DNA of 60,628 nt, from NCBI GenBank assembly GCA_965652545.1, contig CBFGWV010000005.1, forward strand, positions 1 to 60,628, given 5' to 3'. The position numbers and the translations under genes were made by a program. A model generated the notes under the pieces. That model worked only from the letters and a program-made list of their open reading frames with translations. It did not search any database and was not told the origin of the DNA. Of this stretch, positions 38,930-47,619 are shown piece after piece. Numbering within the stretch: position 1 is the stretch's first letter; every line of letters begins with the position of its first letter. This DNA is from CBFGWV01 sp965652545. Lineage in GTDB: Bacteria; Pseudomonadota; Gammaproteobacteria; Competibacterales; Competibacteraceae.

Positions 38930-40065
38930 AGCATGCGCCCTTCGTCCTCGGCGTCGCGGATGGTGAGCTCTTCGAGGTTGGCGCTGCGGCCGCCCTTGCC
39001 GATGTCCGCCTCGGCCAGGCGGATCTTGAGGCCGACGTTGTTCTTGGAGTCGGCGTGCTTGATGGCCTCGTCCTTGCTGATCTTGCCCTGCTTCCACAAG
39101 TCGAACAGCGCCTGGTCGAAGGTTTTCATGCCCGACTCGGTGCCCTGCTCCATCGCATCCTTGATGGTGTCGATCTTGCCCTTCTGGATGAGGTCGGAGA
39201 TGTACGGCGAGTTGAGCATGACCTCGACCGCCGGGATGATGTTGCCGTCCACCCCGCGCACCAGGCGCTGGGAGACGATGGCGCGCAGGTTCAGCGACAA
39301 GTCCATCATCAACTGCGAGCGGGCATCCTCGGGGAAGAAGTTCACGATGCGCTCCAGCGCACCGTTGGAGTTGTTGGCGTGCAGCGTCGACAAACAGAGG
39401 TGGCCGGTCTCCGAGAACGTGAGCACGTACTTCATCACGTCGCGGGAGCGGATTTCGCCGACCAGAATGACGTCCGGCGCCTCGCGCATGGCGCTGCGCA
39501 GGGCGTTTTCGTAGGAGTGGGTGTCGATGCCGATCTCGCGCTGCCCCACCACCGAGCGCTTGTGCTGGTGGGTGAACTCGATGGGGTCTTCAACGGTGAG
39601 AATGTGCCCGGGCGCATTGGTGTTGCGATGGTCGATCATCGCCGCCAACGTGGTGGACTTACCTGAACCGGTGGCACCGACCAACAGGACCAGGCCGCGC
39701 TTTTCCATGACCAGGGTTTTGAGGATCAGCGGCAGGCCGAGGTCTTCGATCTGCGGGATATCGCCCTTGATGTAGCGGACCACCATGGAGGTCTCGCCAC
39801 GCTGCTTGAACACGTTGGCACGGAAACGGCCGACGCCTTGCAGGGGGATGGCGAAGTTGAGCTCCCACTCGCGCTCGAACTCCTTGGCCTGGTCGTCCTT
39901 CATGATCGAGTAGGCGATCTGGCGCACCTGGCCGGGCTCCAGCACCTTGTTGCCCACCGGCCTCACCACGCCACCGATCTTGATGCTCACCGCTGCGTTG
40001 GTATAGAGAAAGAGGTCTGAGGCCTCCTTGTCGACCATGAGTCGAAGGTACGGCGTGATATCCAT
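38926..40065 (-). CDS. pilU: Type IV pilus retraction ATPase PilU
   Basis: A 379-residue hexameric ATPase of the PilT/PilU group. Walker A GATGSGKST, Walker B region DVILVGEIRSRDV, the His-box CLSTLHANNSNG, and a long C-terminus ending past the PilT position. Length and N-terminus (LRLMVDKEASDLFLY) favour PilU. It assists PilT in retracting type IV pili for twitching and DNA uptake. pilT is not in the window. Confidence 0.92.
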   Translation of the reverse strand: MDITPYLRLMVDKEASDLFLYTNAAVSIKIGGVVRPVGNKVLEPGQVRQIAYSIMKDDQAKEFEREWELNFAIPLQGVGRFRANVFKQRGETSMVVRYIKGDIPQIEDLGLPLILKTLVMEKRGLVLLVGATGSGKSTTLAAMIDHRNTNAPGHILTVEDPIEFTHQHKRSVVGQREIGIDTHSYENALRSAMREAPDVILVGEIRSRDVMKYVLTFSETGHLCLSTLHANNSNGALERIVNFFPEDARSQLMMDLSLNLRAIVSQRLVRGVDGNIIPAVEVMLNSPYISDLIQKGKIDTIKDAMEQGTESGMKTFDQALFDLWKQGKISKDEAIKHADSKNNVGLKIRLAEADIGKGGRSANLEELTIRDAEDEGRML

Positions 40066-40216
40066 GTTGAGAGTCCTCGTTTACCGCATCAGCACGGCCG
40101 GGCCAGGATCCGCCGTAGCCGGGGTCGCGCGCGGCAAATCCCTCCCCCGAAGACGGCACTCATCCAATTGTGTGGAGCAATGGCCGGTTTTTCCAGCCCG
40201 ATCGCGTTTTTAATCG

Positions 40217-41617
40217 TCAGTGGATTCGATTCAGCCCGTTCAGCGCCGCCACCCGGTATGCTTCGGCCATGGTGGGGTAGTTGAACGTCGTATTGATGAA
40301 ATAGTCCAGGGAGTTGGCCTCCCCCTTCTGCGACATGATGGCCTGGCCGATATGGATGATCTCCGCAGCCTGATCGCCGAAGCAGTGTATACCCAACAGC
40401 TCCAGCGTCTCGCGGTGGAAGAGGATTTTCAGCATCCCCACCGTCTTGCCGGTGATCTGCGCCCGCGCCAGGCTCTTGAACCAGGCGTGGCCGACCTCGT
40501 AGGGCACCCGCGCCTCGGTGAGCTCGCGCTCGGTACGGCCGACCGAGCTGATCTCCGGCGAGGTGTAGATCCCTGTAGGGATGTACTCCACCAGCGAGTG
40601 CTCGCACTCGCCCTGAACGATATGGGTGGCGGCGAACCGCCCCTGATCGTAAGCCGCGGACGCCAGGCTGGGGTAACCGGTCACATCGCCCACCGCGTAC
40701 ACATGCTCCAGTGCGGTGCGGTAGTTGCGGTCGACATCCAACTGCCCGCGACTGTTGGGTTTTAGCCCCAAGACTTCCAGGCCCATGTTCTGCGAGTTGC
40801 CGGTGCGTCCGTTGGCCCACAGAACGATATCGTTCTTGATCTTCTTGCCCGACTTCAGATGCAGCACGACACCATCGGGCAGGCCTTCGACAGCCTCGTA
40901 CTCCTCGTTGTGGCGAATCACCACACCCTGGTCGCGCAGGTGGTAGGACAAGGCATCGGCGATCTCGTCATCGAGAAAGGCCAACAGCTGCGAGCGCGTG
41001 TTCACCAGGTCGACCTTGCACCCCATGTTGCGGAAGATCGACGCGTACTCGCAGCCGACCACGCCGGCACCGTAAATGGTGATGGAGTGCGGCGTCGTCG
41101 CCATGCTGAGGATGGTGTCGGAGTCGAACACCCGCGAATGGGTGAAATCCACATCCTTGGGCTGATACGGCCGCGACCCGGTGGCAATGACCACTTTGTC
41201 GGTCTTGACCCGCTGGCGGACCTTGCCCTCGGGCCCGACGACCTCGAGCGTGTGCGCGTCGACAAAACGGGCGTGGCCGTCAATGACCTGCACGCCGTTG
41301 CGGCTGTAGAACGTACCGCGCATGTCCACCTGGCGCGAGATGACGGTCTCGGCCGTGCGCAGCAGATCGGGATAGGACAGGCGAACCGGGGCCGACAGGC
41401 TGCGATACAGCGGGTTGCTGTTGAACTCCAGCAGGCGGTTGATGGTATGCCGCAAGGCCTTGGAGGGAATGGTCCCCCAGTGGGTGCAGCCACCGCCGAC
41501 CTCGGAGTGGCGCTCGATCACCGCGACACGCAGACCGCCCTTGACCGCCCGCATCGCCGCCCCCTCACCGCCGGGGCCGGTACCGATCACCACCACATCG
41601 AAGCTTTCTTCTTTCAT
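40217..41617 (-). CDS. sthA: Soluble pyridine nucleotide transhydrogenase
   Basis: A 466-residue FAD enzyme that moves hydride between NADPH and NAD+. It starts with GTGPGGEGAA and carries GGGCTHWGTIPSKALRH, where the disulfide seen in lipoamide dehydrogenases is replaced (Cys kept, partner Thr), as in SthA. NAD(P)-binding GAGVVGCEYA and the dimer domain follow. It has no visible Shine-Dalgarno oddity and is monocistronic, downstream of the sat-cysC terminator. Confidence 0.95.
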   Translation of the reverse strand: MKEESFDVVVIGTGPGGEGAAMRAVKGGLRVAVIERHSEVGGGCTHWGTIPSKALRHTINRLLEFNSNPLYRSLSAPVRLSYPDLLRTAETVISRQVDMRGTFYSRNGVQVIDGHARFVDAHTLEVVGPEGKVRQRVKTDKVVIATGSRPYQPKDVDFTHSRVFDSDTILSMATTPHSITIYGAGVVGCEYASIFRNMGCKVDLVNTRSQLLAFLDDEIADALSYHLRDQGVVIRHNEEYEAVEGLPDGVVLHLKSGKKIKNDIVLWANGRTGNSQNMGLEVLGLKPNSRGQLDVDRNYRTALEHVYAVGDVTGYPSLASAAYDQGRFAATHIVQGECEHSLVEYIPTGIYTSPEISSVGRTERELTEARVPYEVGHAWFKSLARAQITGKTVGMLKILFHRETLELLGIHCFGDQAAEIIHIGQAIMSQKGEANSLDYFINTTFNYPTMAEAYRVAALNGLNRIH

Positions 41618-41670
41618 CGCTGCACCGCACAGTTCGAAACGGGCGGGAGTATAGCGGACTGGCGTCCGCG

Positions 41671-41772
41671 GTTTTACGTTTTAGGTTTTACGTTTTAAGT
41701 CAGGACATCCACACCGAGGGCACCAATCCATGGGGCTGGATTGCTTAAAACGTAAAACTTAAAACGTAAAAC
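41671..41772. repeat. AT-rich 29-base inverted repeat made of tandem units
   Basis: Arms 41671-41699 and 41744-41772 are reverse complements with one mismatch, separated by 44 bases. Each arm is two tandem copies of a GTTTTACGTTTTA-like unit. It abuts the sat-cysC terminator, whose T-tract it forms on the minus strand. Composition is strikingly unlike the surroundings. Confidence 0.8.
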
Positions 41773-41798
41773 GCCCGCCAGGGAACACCCTGGCGGGC
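41773..41798 (-). terminator. Intrinsic terminator of sat-cysC
   Basis: Stem GCCCGCCAGGG/CCCTGGCGGGC with a 4-base loop, 13 bases beyond the stop, followed on the minus strand by GTTTTACGTTTT. Confidence 0.85.
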
Positions 41799-41810
41799 AG
41801 GCCCTCAGGC

Positions 41811-43523
41811 CTACTTGATGAAGCCCATGCTCTCGAGCTTGAGGATGATGCGTTGTGCCGCCTCGTCCGGGGAACACTCACGCGTGTCGATGGACACCTC
41901 GGGGTTCTCAGGCGTCTCGTAAGGGTCGGAGATACCGGTGAACTCGGCGATCACCCCGGCGCGCGCCTTGGCGTACAAACCCTTGCGATCACGCGACTCG
42001 CACACATCGAGCGGGGTGGCCACGTGGACCTCGATGAACCCGCCCAGCGGCGCGATCATCTCGCGCACCTCGCGCCGGGTACTGGTGTACGGGGCGATGG
42101 GTGCGCAGATGGCGATGCCGCCGTTCTTGGTGATCTCGCTGGCCACATAGCCGATACGCAGGATATTGAGGTTGCGGTGCTCCTTGGAGAAGCCCAGCTC
42201 CGATGAGAGGTTCTTGCGCACGATGTCGCCATCGAGCATGGTCAGCGCGCGGCCGCCGAGCTCCAGCAACTTCACCTGCAAGGCGTTGGCAATGGTCGAC
42301 TTGCCCGCGCCCGACAAACCGGTGAAGAACACCGTGAAGCCCTGGCGGTTGCGCGGCGGGTGGGTGCGGCGCAGCTCGGCCACGACCTCCGGGTAGGAGA
42401 ACCAGTCGGGGACGTCCAGGCCTTCCTGGAGCCGGCGACGGAACTCGGTTCCGGAGATGTTCAACACTGTTTCGCCCGGTTTGATCTGGTCGGCCGGCGC
42501 GTACTCCGCGCGCTCCTGCACGTAGACCATTTCCTGGAACGGCACCATCTGGATGCCCAACTCGCCCTGGAACTCGGCCACCAGGGTTTGCGCATCGTAC
42601 GGGCCGTAGAAGTCCTTGCCCTGGCGGTTCTTGCCCGGGCCGGCGTGGTCGCGCCCGACGATGAAATGCGTGCAGCCGTGGTTCTTGCGGATGATGGCAT
42701 GCCACAAGGCCTCGCGCGGACCGCCCATGCGCATGGCCAGATGCAGCAGGCTCAGCGTGGTGGTCTGCTCCGGATAGCGCTTGAGCAGGTGCTCGTAGCA
42801 GCGCACGCGGGAGTAGTGGTCGATATCGCCCGGCTTGGTCATTCCCACCACCGGATGGATGATGAGGTTGGCCTCGGCGATCTGCGCGGCGCGGTAGGTG
42901 AGCTCCTGGTGCGCCCGGTGCATCGGGTTGCGCGTCTGGAAGGCGACGATCCGACGCCAGCCGAGCTTCTGGAAGCGCTCGCGCAACTCGCGCGGGCTGT
43001 CGCGCAGGTGCTTGAAATCGTAATGGATGGGCGCTTCCACGCCGAACACCCGGCCACCCACGTACACGGGGCCGGCCTTGTTGAACAGGTAATTCACGCC
43101 GGCGTGCAGATCGTCGGTGGTGCCGAAGACCTGCTCGGCCTCGCGCTGCTTGTCCGGCTGCCACACGTCGCCGACTTCGAGAATGGCCAGCAGAACGCCT
43201 TCGGGGTCACGCAAGGCCACCCGCTGCCCGCGGGCCAGGCTGGCGGCGAAACTCTCGGACACATCCAGCGTCACCGGCATGGGCCACAAGGTGCCGTCGG
43301 CAAGCCGCATGTCCTCGCAAACACGCTCGTAGTCGTTACGATCGAGGAACCCCGTCAGCGGCGAGAAGCCGCCGTTCATGAGCAGCTCGATATCGCACAG
43401 CTGGCGCGGCGACAAGTCCCAGGAGGGCAGATCGCGGGCTTCCTCGCGGGCGGATTTGGCATCCGCTTCGGAGAGGTACAGGTCTTTGAGCTCGCCCCCA
43501 TGTGGCGGGATCAGCGTGGTCAT
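41811..43523 (-). CDS. Bifunctional sulfate adenylyltransferase / APS kinase
   Basis: A 570-residue fusion. The N-terminal Sat-type ATP sulfurylase (about 1-385) has QTRNPMHRAH (196-205) and GRDHAGPGKN. The C-terminal APS kinase has Walker A GLSGAGKST at 402-410 and the substrate region NGGIAICAPIAPY. It converts sulfate to PAPS in one chain for assimilation; in sulfur oxidisers homologues can run in reverse. The ATG at 43523 follows AAGGA; an in-frame ATG 25 codons upstream runs across a REP unit and is rejected. Confidence 0.95.
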   Translation of the reverse strand: MTTLIPPHGGELKDLYLSEADAKSAREEARDLPSWDLSPRQLCDIELLMNGGFSPLTGFLDRNDYERVCEDMRLADGTLWPMPVTLDVSESFAASLARGQRVALRDPEGVLLAILEVGDVWQPDKQREAEQVFGTTDDLHAGVNYLFNKAGPVYVGGRVFGVEAPIHYDFKHLRDSPRELRERFQKLGWRRIVAFQTRNPMHRAHQELTYRAAQIAEANLIIHPVVGMTKPGDIDHYSRVRCYEHLLKRYPEQTTTLSLLHLAMRMGGPREALWHAIIRKNHGCTHFIVGRDHAGPGKNRQGKDFYGPYDAQTLVAEFQGELGIQMVPFQEMVYVQERAEYAPADQIKPGETVLNISGTEFRRRLQEGLDVPDWFSYPEVVAELRRTHPPRNRQGFTVFFTGLSGAGKSTIANALQVKLLELGGRALTMLDGDIVRKNLSSELGFSKEHRNLNILRIGYVASEITKNGGIAICAPIAPYTSTRREVREMIAPLGGFIEVHVATPLDVCESRDRKGLYAKARAGVIAEFTGISDPYETPENPEVSIDTRECSPDEAAQRIILKLESMGFIK

Positions 43524-43573
43524 TACAATGGTGTCCTTAAACGCGACGGTAGAAAAACGCAACTCGGAAATAT

Positions 43574-43608
43574 GTAGGATGGGTATCGCTTCGCTCAACC
43601 CATCCTAC
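43574..43608. repeat. Single REP-like palindrome (first family)
   Basis: GTAGGATGGGT and ACCCATCCTAC flank a 13-base centre, related to the inverted repeat at 9385-9502. It lies between sat-cysC and the VanZ-like gene end. Confidence 0.8.
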
Positions 43609-43678
43609 GATTCCCGTAGTATCAAAATGTTCAGGCGCAGTGTACGCGGCGTGCCGAGCCGAGAAAAATCCCGGTTTG

Positions 43679-44743
43679 CTATATGGTTATGCGGCCCGTC
43701 GTCTGATTGCTGCTTCGCAGCATCCACCGCACCAGGGCAACCAGCAGCAACCCGGTGGCGACACCGGCGAGGTCGATACCCACATCCCGCCATTGCGGCA
43801 GGCGGCTGTCGACGAAGAACTGCAACGTCTCCGTGACACCGGCAATGGCGATGAGCGCCGCAAGCCGCTGCCAATACGGCGCATGCCGGTAGAAGCGGGC
43901 CACCAGGATGGCCAACAGGGCAAAGGCGGCCCAGTGCCCGACCTTGCCCCAGTATCCCCCGCCGACGGCCAGCGCCTGAGAGAGGGTGTCGGACCCGCTG
44001 TCGCCGGTGGTGATCCGCCATAGCCAGGCCTCGATACCGATGCGCCAGTTGGCCGGGGCCAGTGTCCCGATGGCAATCCCCCCCAATACGGCCCCCGCCG
44101 GGTAATGGGTAAGCCGTGCGGCACGAAGCAATGGCCACAGACACCAGGCCAGGGCAAGCAGCCACGCGATCAACAAGGTGGTCCGCAAAGGAGCGAACGC
44201 CGGCCGCTCGACGACCTCGCGCAAGCTCAAGTTGCGCACGCCCAAGGCACCGGTGGCACCGATGAGCTGCGCACCCACGCGCACGGTGTGCGCTTCGGGG
44301 GGGATTTTGAACACAGCGCTGAAACGCCGCCAATCCGAGGTGCCGTGAAGATCGGCCACCAGATGCGGAACGGCCAGCATGCGTTCATTGGCATCGAAAC
44401 TGGCCAGCACCAACCGCCCGCGATGCCAGAAACGCGGGCCGGGGTGGATACCCTGGGCGGCGAGCTCGCCGGAGAGCATCAGCCGGGTGAACCGCTGCGG
44501 CTGGCCCAAAGGTTGACGCACCGCCACGCCGGCGCCGGCGTCGTTGATGCGCAGCCAGAGGGCATCGTCGTCGATCTGCGCCCGGCCCCGGCCGGTGACC
44601 TCCCAACCGGCGAGCCCATTGTCCAACTGTGGGTTGAGGAGCAACTCCTCCCCCACCGGCTCGAACCGCGGCACTTGGGTGTACAACCCCCAACTGGCCG
44701 CTGCCAGCAGCACCAGCACCGATAAGCGGGCGACGAACCTCAT
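43679..44743 (-). CDS. VanZ-like membrane protein with extracytoplasmic CBM-like domain
   Basis: A 354-residue membrane protein. An N-terminal helix (about 4-20) anchors a periplasmic beta-rich domain (about 30-170) that begins LLLNPQLDNGLAGW, a start typical of carbohydrate-binding-like modules. Four hydrophobic segments follow, including the VanZ signature (GKVGHWAAF, TETLQFFVDSR, D-x4-DLAG). The start ATG 44743 overlaps the manB stop (ATGA) after GAGAGG. Operon with GDP-mannose genes suggests a role in exopolysaccharide or cell-surface assembly; this is inference. Confidence 0.78.
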   Translation of the reverse strand: MRFVARLSVLVLLAAASWGLYTQVPRFEPVGEELLLNPQLDNGLAGWEVTGRGRAQIDDDALWLRINDAGAGVAVRQPLGQPQRFTRLMLSGELAAQGIHPGPRFWHRGRLVLASFDANERMLAVPHLVADLHGTSDWRRFSAVFKIPPEAHTVRVGAQLIGATGALGVRNLSLREVVERPAFAPLRTTLLIAWLLALAWCLWPLLRAARLTHYPAGAVLGGIAIGTLAPANWRIGIEAWLWRITTGDSGSDTLSQALAVGGGYWGKVGHWAAFALLAILVARFYRHAPYWQRLAALIAIAGVTETLQFFVDSRLPQWRDVGIDLAGVATGLLLVALVRWMLRSSNQTTGRITI

Positions 44744-46098
44744 AACCTCTCGAGCAGTGACCTGACCTGTTGCGTGCGCTCGGCCAGCATGCCCGCGTCC
44801 GCACGGGTTTCGATATTCAACCGAAGTAACGGTTCGGTATTCGATGCACGCAGGTTGAGCCGCCAATCGGCGAACGCCAGGCTCAGGCCGTCGGTGTCAT
44901 CCTCCACCGGCTGCTCGCAGGCGAAGGCCTCGCGTACCGCGGCAAGGGCCGCCGCCGTATCGGCCACGCGGAAGTTGATCTCGCCACTGCACGGGTAGGC
45001 GGCCTGCGCCTGGGCGACCAGGTCGGCCAGGCGGGCCCGCTGCGCGCTCAAGGCTTTGACCACCAGCAGCCAGGGGATCATGCCGCTGTCGCAATAGGCG
45101 AAATCGCGAAAGTAATGATGCGCGCTCATCTCGCCCCCGTAGAGCGCATCCTCTTGGCGCATACGCTCCTTGATGAATGCATGGCCGGTCTTGCTCATCA
45201 CCGGTACGCCGCCGGCGGCAGTGACCTTCTCGACGGTGTTCCAGACCAGCCGCGGGTCGTGCACGATCCGCTCGCCGCGGGTTTCGGCGGACGCCAGCAG
45301 GGTTTCGGCCAGCAGGCCGACCAGGTAATAGCCTTCGACGAAGCGCCCCTGGTGATCGAAAAAGAAACAGCGATCGGCATCCCCGTCCCAGGCCAGGCCC
45401 AGGTCGGCCCCATGGTCCAGCACCGCGCGGGCGGTGTGCGCCCGGTTCTCCGGCAGCAGCGGGTTGGGTATGCCGTTGGGAAAGTGCCCATCGGGCGTGG
45501 CGTTGATGGGAATCAAGCGGATCGGCAAGCGCGCCGCCAAAGCCTCGATGACCGGCCCGGCGGAGCCGTTGCCGGCATCGGCCACGACGGTCAGGGGCGC
45601 CAGTTCGGCACCGGCGACATAGCCGAGCAGATGATCGAGATACGCACGCTTGTCGTGGTCGCGGCTCAGCGTGCCCGGCTTGGGTGCGGCCGCCAGCCGC
45701 GGCTGTGCCGCCAAGGCGCCCAGCCGGTCCAGCCCGCTGTCGCCGCTGATCGGGCGGGCGCCGGCCTGGACCAGTTTCATACCGTTGTAGTCGGCCGGGT
45801 TATGGCTGGCGGTGACCATGATGCCGCCGTCCAGACGACGGTGAAACGTGGCGAAGTACACCTCTTCGGTACAGCACAGGCCGATGTCGAGCACATCGGC
45901 ACCACCGGCCATCAGGCCCTCGGCCACTGCCGCGGCCAGCGCCGGGCTGGAGAGGCGGATGTCGTAGCCCACCGCAACCTGGCGCGGCCGCCACAAGGCC
46001 GCATAGGCGCGGCCGATCCGCCAGGCGATGTCGGCATTCAGCTCATCGGGCAGCCGCCCGCGGATATCGTAGGCTTTGAAGCAGGGCAGCGTGTTCAT
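44740..46098 (-). CDS. manB: Phosphomannomutase
   Basis: A 452-residue alpha-D-phosphohexomutase. Active phosphoserine loop TASHNPADYNGMK, metal-binding DGDADRC and sugar-binding GGEMSAHHY are present. It converts mannose-6-phosphate to mannose-1-phosphate. The ATG at 46098 overlaps the manC stop, and its stop overlaps the VanZ-like start. AlgC-type bifunctional phosphoglucomutase activity is possible. Confidence 0.93.
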   Translation of the reverse strand: MNTLPCFKAYDIRGRLPDELNADIAWRIGRAYAALWRPRQVAVGYDIRLSSPALAAAVAEGLMAGGADVLDIGLCCTEEVYFATFHRRLDGGIMVTASHNPADYNGMKLVQAGARPISGDSGLDRLGALAAQPRLAAAPKPGTLSRDHDKRAYLDHLLGYVAGAELAPLTVVADAGNGSAGPVIEALAARLPIRLIPINATPDGHFPNGIPNPLLPENRAHTARAVLDHGADLGLAWDGDADRCFFFDHQGRFVEGYYLVGLLAETLLASAETRGERIVHDPRLVWNTVEKVTAAGGVPVMSKTGHAFIKERMRQEDALYGGEMSAHHYFRDFAYCDSGMIPWLLVVKALSAQRARLADLVAQAQAAYPCSGEINFRVADTAAALAAVREAFACEQPVEDDTDGLSLAFADWRLNLRASNTEPLLRLNIETRADAGMLAERTQQVRSLLERL

Positions 46099-47510
46099 GT
46101 CCGGTGACGGCCATAGGTGTCGTCGTAACGGACGATGTCGTCCTCGCCCAGGTAACTGCCTGACTGCACCTCGATCAGCTCCAGCGGGATCTTGCCCGGG
46201 TTCTCCAGGCGGTGCAGCGTACCCGGCGGGATGTATGTCGACTGGTTCTCGTACAGCATCAGCACCTCGTCGCCGCGGGTGACTTTGGCCGTACCGCAGA
46301 CCACGACCCAGTGCTCGGCGCGATGGTGATGCATTTGCAGGCTCAAGGCCGCACCGGGGTTGACGGTGATGCGCTTGACCTGGAAGCGCTCCTCGCAATC
46401 CACACTGTCGTAACTGCCCCAGGGGCGGTAAACCTTGCGATGGCTGCGCGCCTCCAGGCGCTCGCGCGACTTGAGCGTCTCCACCACCGCCTTGACGTCC
46501 TGCACCTTGTCGCGGTGCGCGACCAGCACCGCATCGCAGGTTTCGACCACCACCAGGTCGTCCAGGCCGATGGTGGCCACCAGGCGGTGCTCCGCGTGGA
46601 TATAACTGCCGCGCGTATCGCGCGCGATCACATCGCCGCGCAGCACATTGCCCTGGCGATCGGCGTTGCCGGTATCGTGCAAGGCGGACCAGGCGCCGAC
46701 ATCGTTCCAGCCGAAGCTCACCGGCAGCACGACGGCGTTACCGGTGTGCTCCATGACTGCGTAATCGATGGAGTCCGCTGGCGAGGCGGCGAATGCCGCA
46801 CCGTCCAGACGCAGGAAGTCCAGGTCGCCGGTGGCGCCGTCGACCGCCTGGCGGCAAGCGGCCAGCATGTCCGGACGCAGCCGCTCCAACTCGGACAGCC
46901 AACTCGAGGCGCGGAAGACGAACATGCCGCTGTTCCAGAAGTACCCGCCTTCGGCGAGGTAAGCGGCCGCCGTCTCGGCGTCGGGCTTTTCGACGAAGCG
47001 GCTGACCTTGTGCGCACCATCGCCGTACGACTCGCCGGCCTGGATATAGCCGTAACCGGTCTCTGCCGAGCCGGGCACGATACCGAAGGTCACCAGCGCC
47101 CCGTCCATGGCATGGGGCACGGCACGCAGCACCGCGCGCTGGAAGGCCGCATCGTCGTCGATCAGGTGGTCCGCCGGCAGAATCAGCAGCACCGGGTCTG
47201 CCCCCTCGGCCGTGGCAATGAGGGCCGCGACCGTTGCCGCCGGCGCCGTATTGCGCCCGAACGGCTCAAGCACCACCGCACGCGGCGTCACCTCCAGCTC
47301 CCGCGCCTGTTCGGCCAACAGAAACCGGTGCTGATCGTTGCCGATGATCAACGGCCCGCTGACATCGGGTAGCTGCGCGGCACGGATCAATGTGCGCTGC
47401 AACAAGCTGGTATCGCCGCCCAAGGCCAGGAACTGCTTGGGATAACTTTCGCGGGACAACGGCCACAAACGGCTGCCGCTACCCCCGGAGAGAATGACCG
47501 GTACGATCAT
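46095..47510 (-). CDS. manC: Mannose-1-phosphate guanylyltransferase / mannose-6-phosphate isomerase
   Basis: A 471-residue bifunctional enzyme. N-terminal nucleotidyltransferase with GGSGSRLWPLSRESYPKQF and FVEKPDAE; C-terminal cupin isomerase with QMHHHRAEHWVVVCGTAKV. It makes GDP-mannose with ManB. First gene of a coupled manC-manB-VanZ-like operon, so the product feeds an exopolysaccharide or LPS pathway whose glycosyltransferases are not here. Confidence 0.95.
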   Translation of the reverse strand: MIVPVILSGGSGSRLWPLSRESYPKQFLALGGDTSLLQRTLIRAAQLPDVSGPLIIGNDQHRFLLAEQARELEVTPRAVVLEPFGRNTAPAATVAALIATAEGADPVLLILPADHLIDDDAAFQRAVLRAVPHAMDGALVTFGIVPGSAETGYGYIQAGESYGDGAHKVSRFVEKPDAETAAAYLAEGGYFWNSGMFVFRASSWLSELERLRPDMLAACRQAVDGATGDLDFLRLDGAAFAASPADSIDYAVMEHTGNAVVLPVSFGWNDVGAWSALHDTGNADRQGNVLRGDVIARDTRGSYIHAEHRLVATIGLDDLVVVETCDAVLVAHRDKVQDVKAVVETLKSRERLEARSHRKVYRPWGSYDSVDCEERFQVKRITVNPGAALSLQMHHHRAEHWVVVCGTAKVTRGDEVLMLYENQSTYIPPGTLHRLENPGKIPLELIEVQSGSYLGEDDIVRYDDTYGRHRT

Positions 47511-47619
47511 GAGTGCGCGTGATTACTCGTTTTGGGAGCGCGGCGCGGCGCCGCGGATGCCGCCCAACCATAGCCGCCCGCCAGTGCCGGAGCAAGTTGA
47601 GAGGCTGTCGGACCACCTC

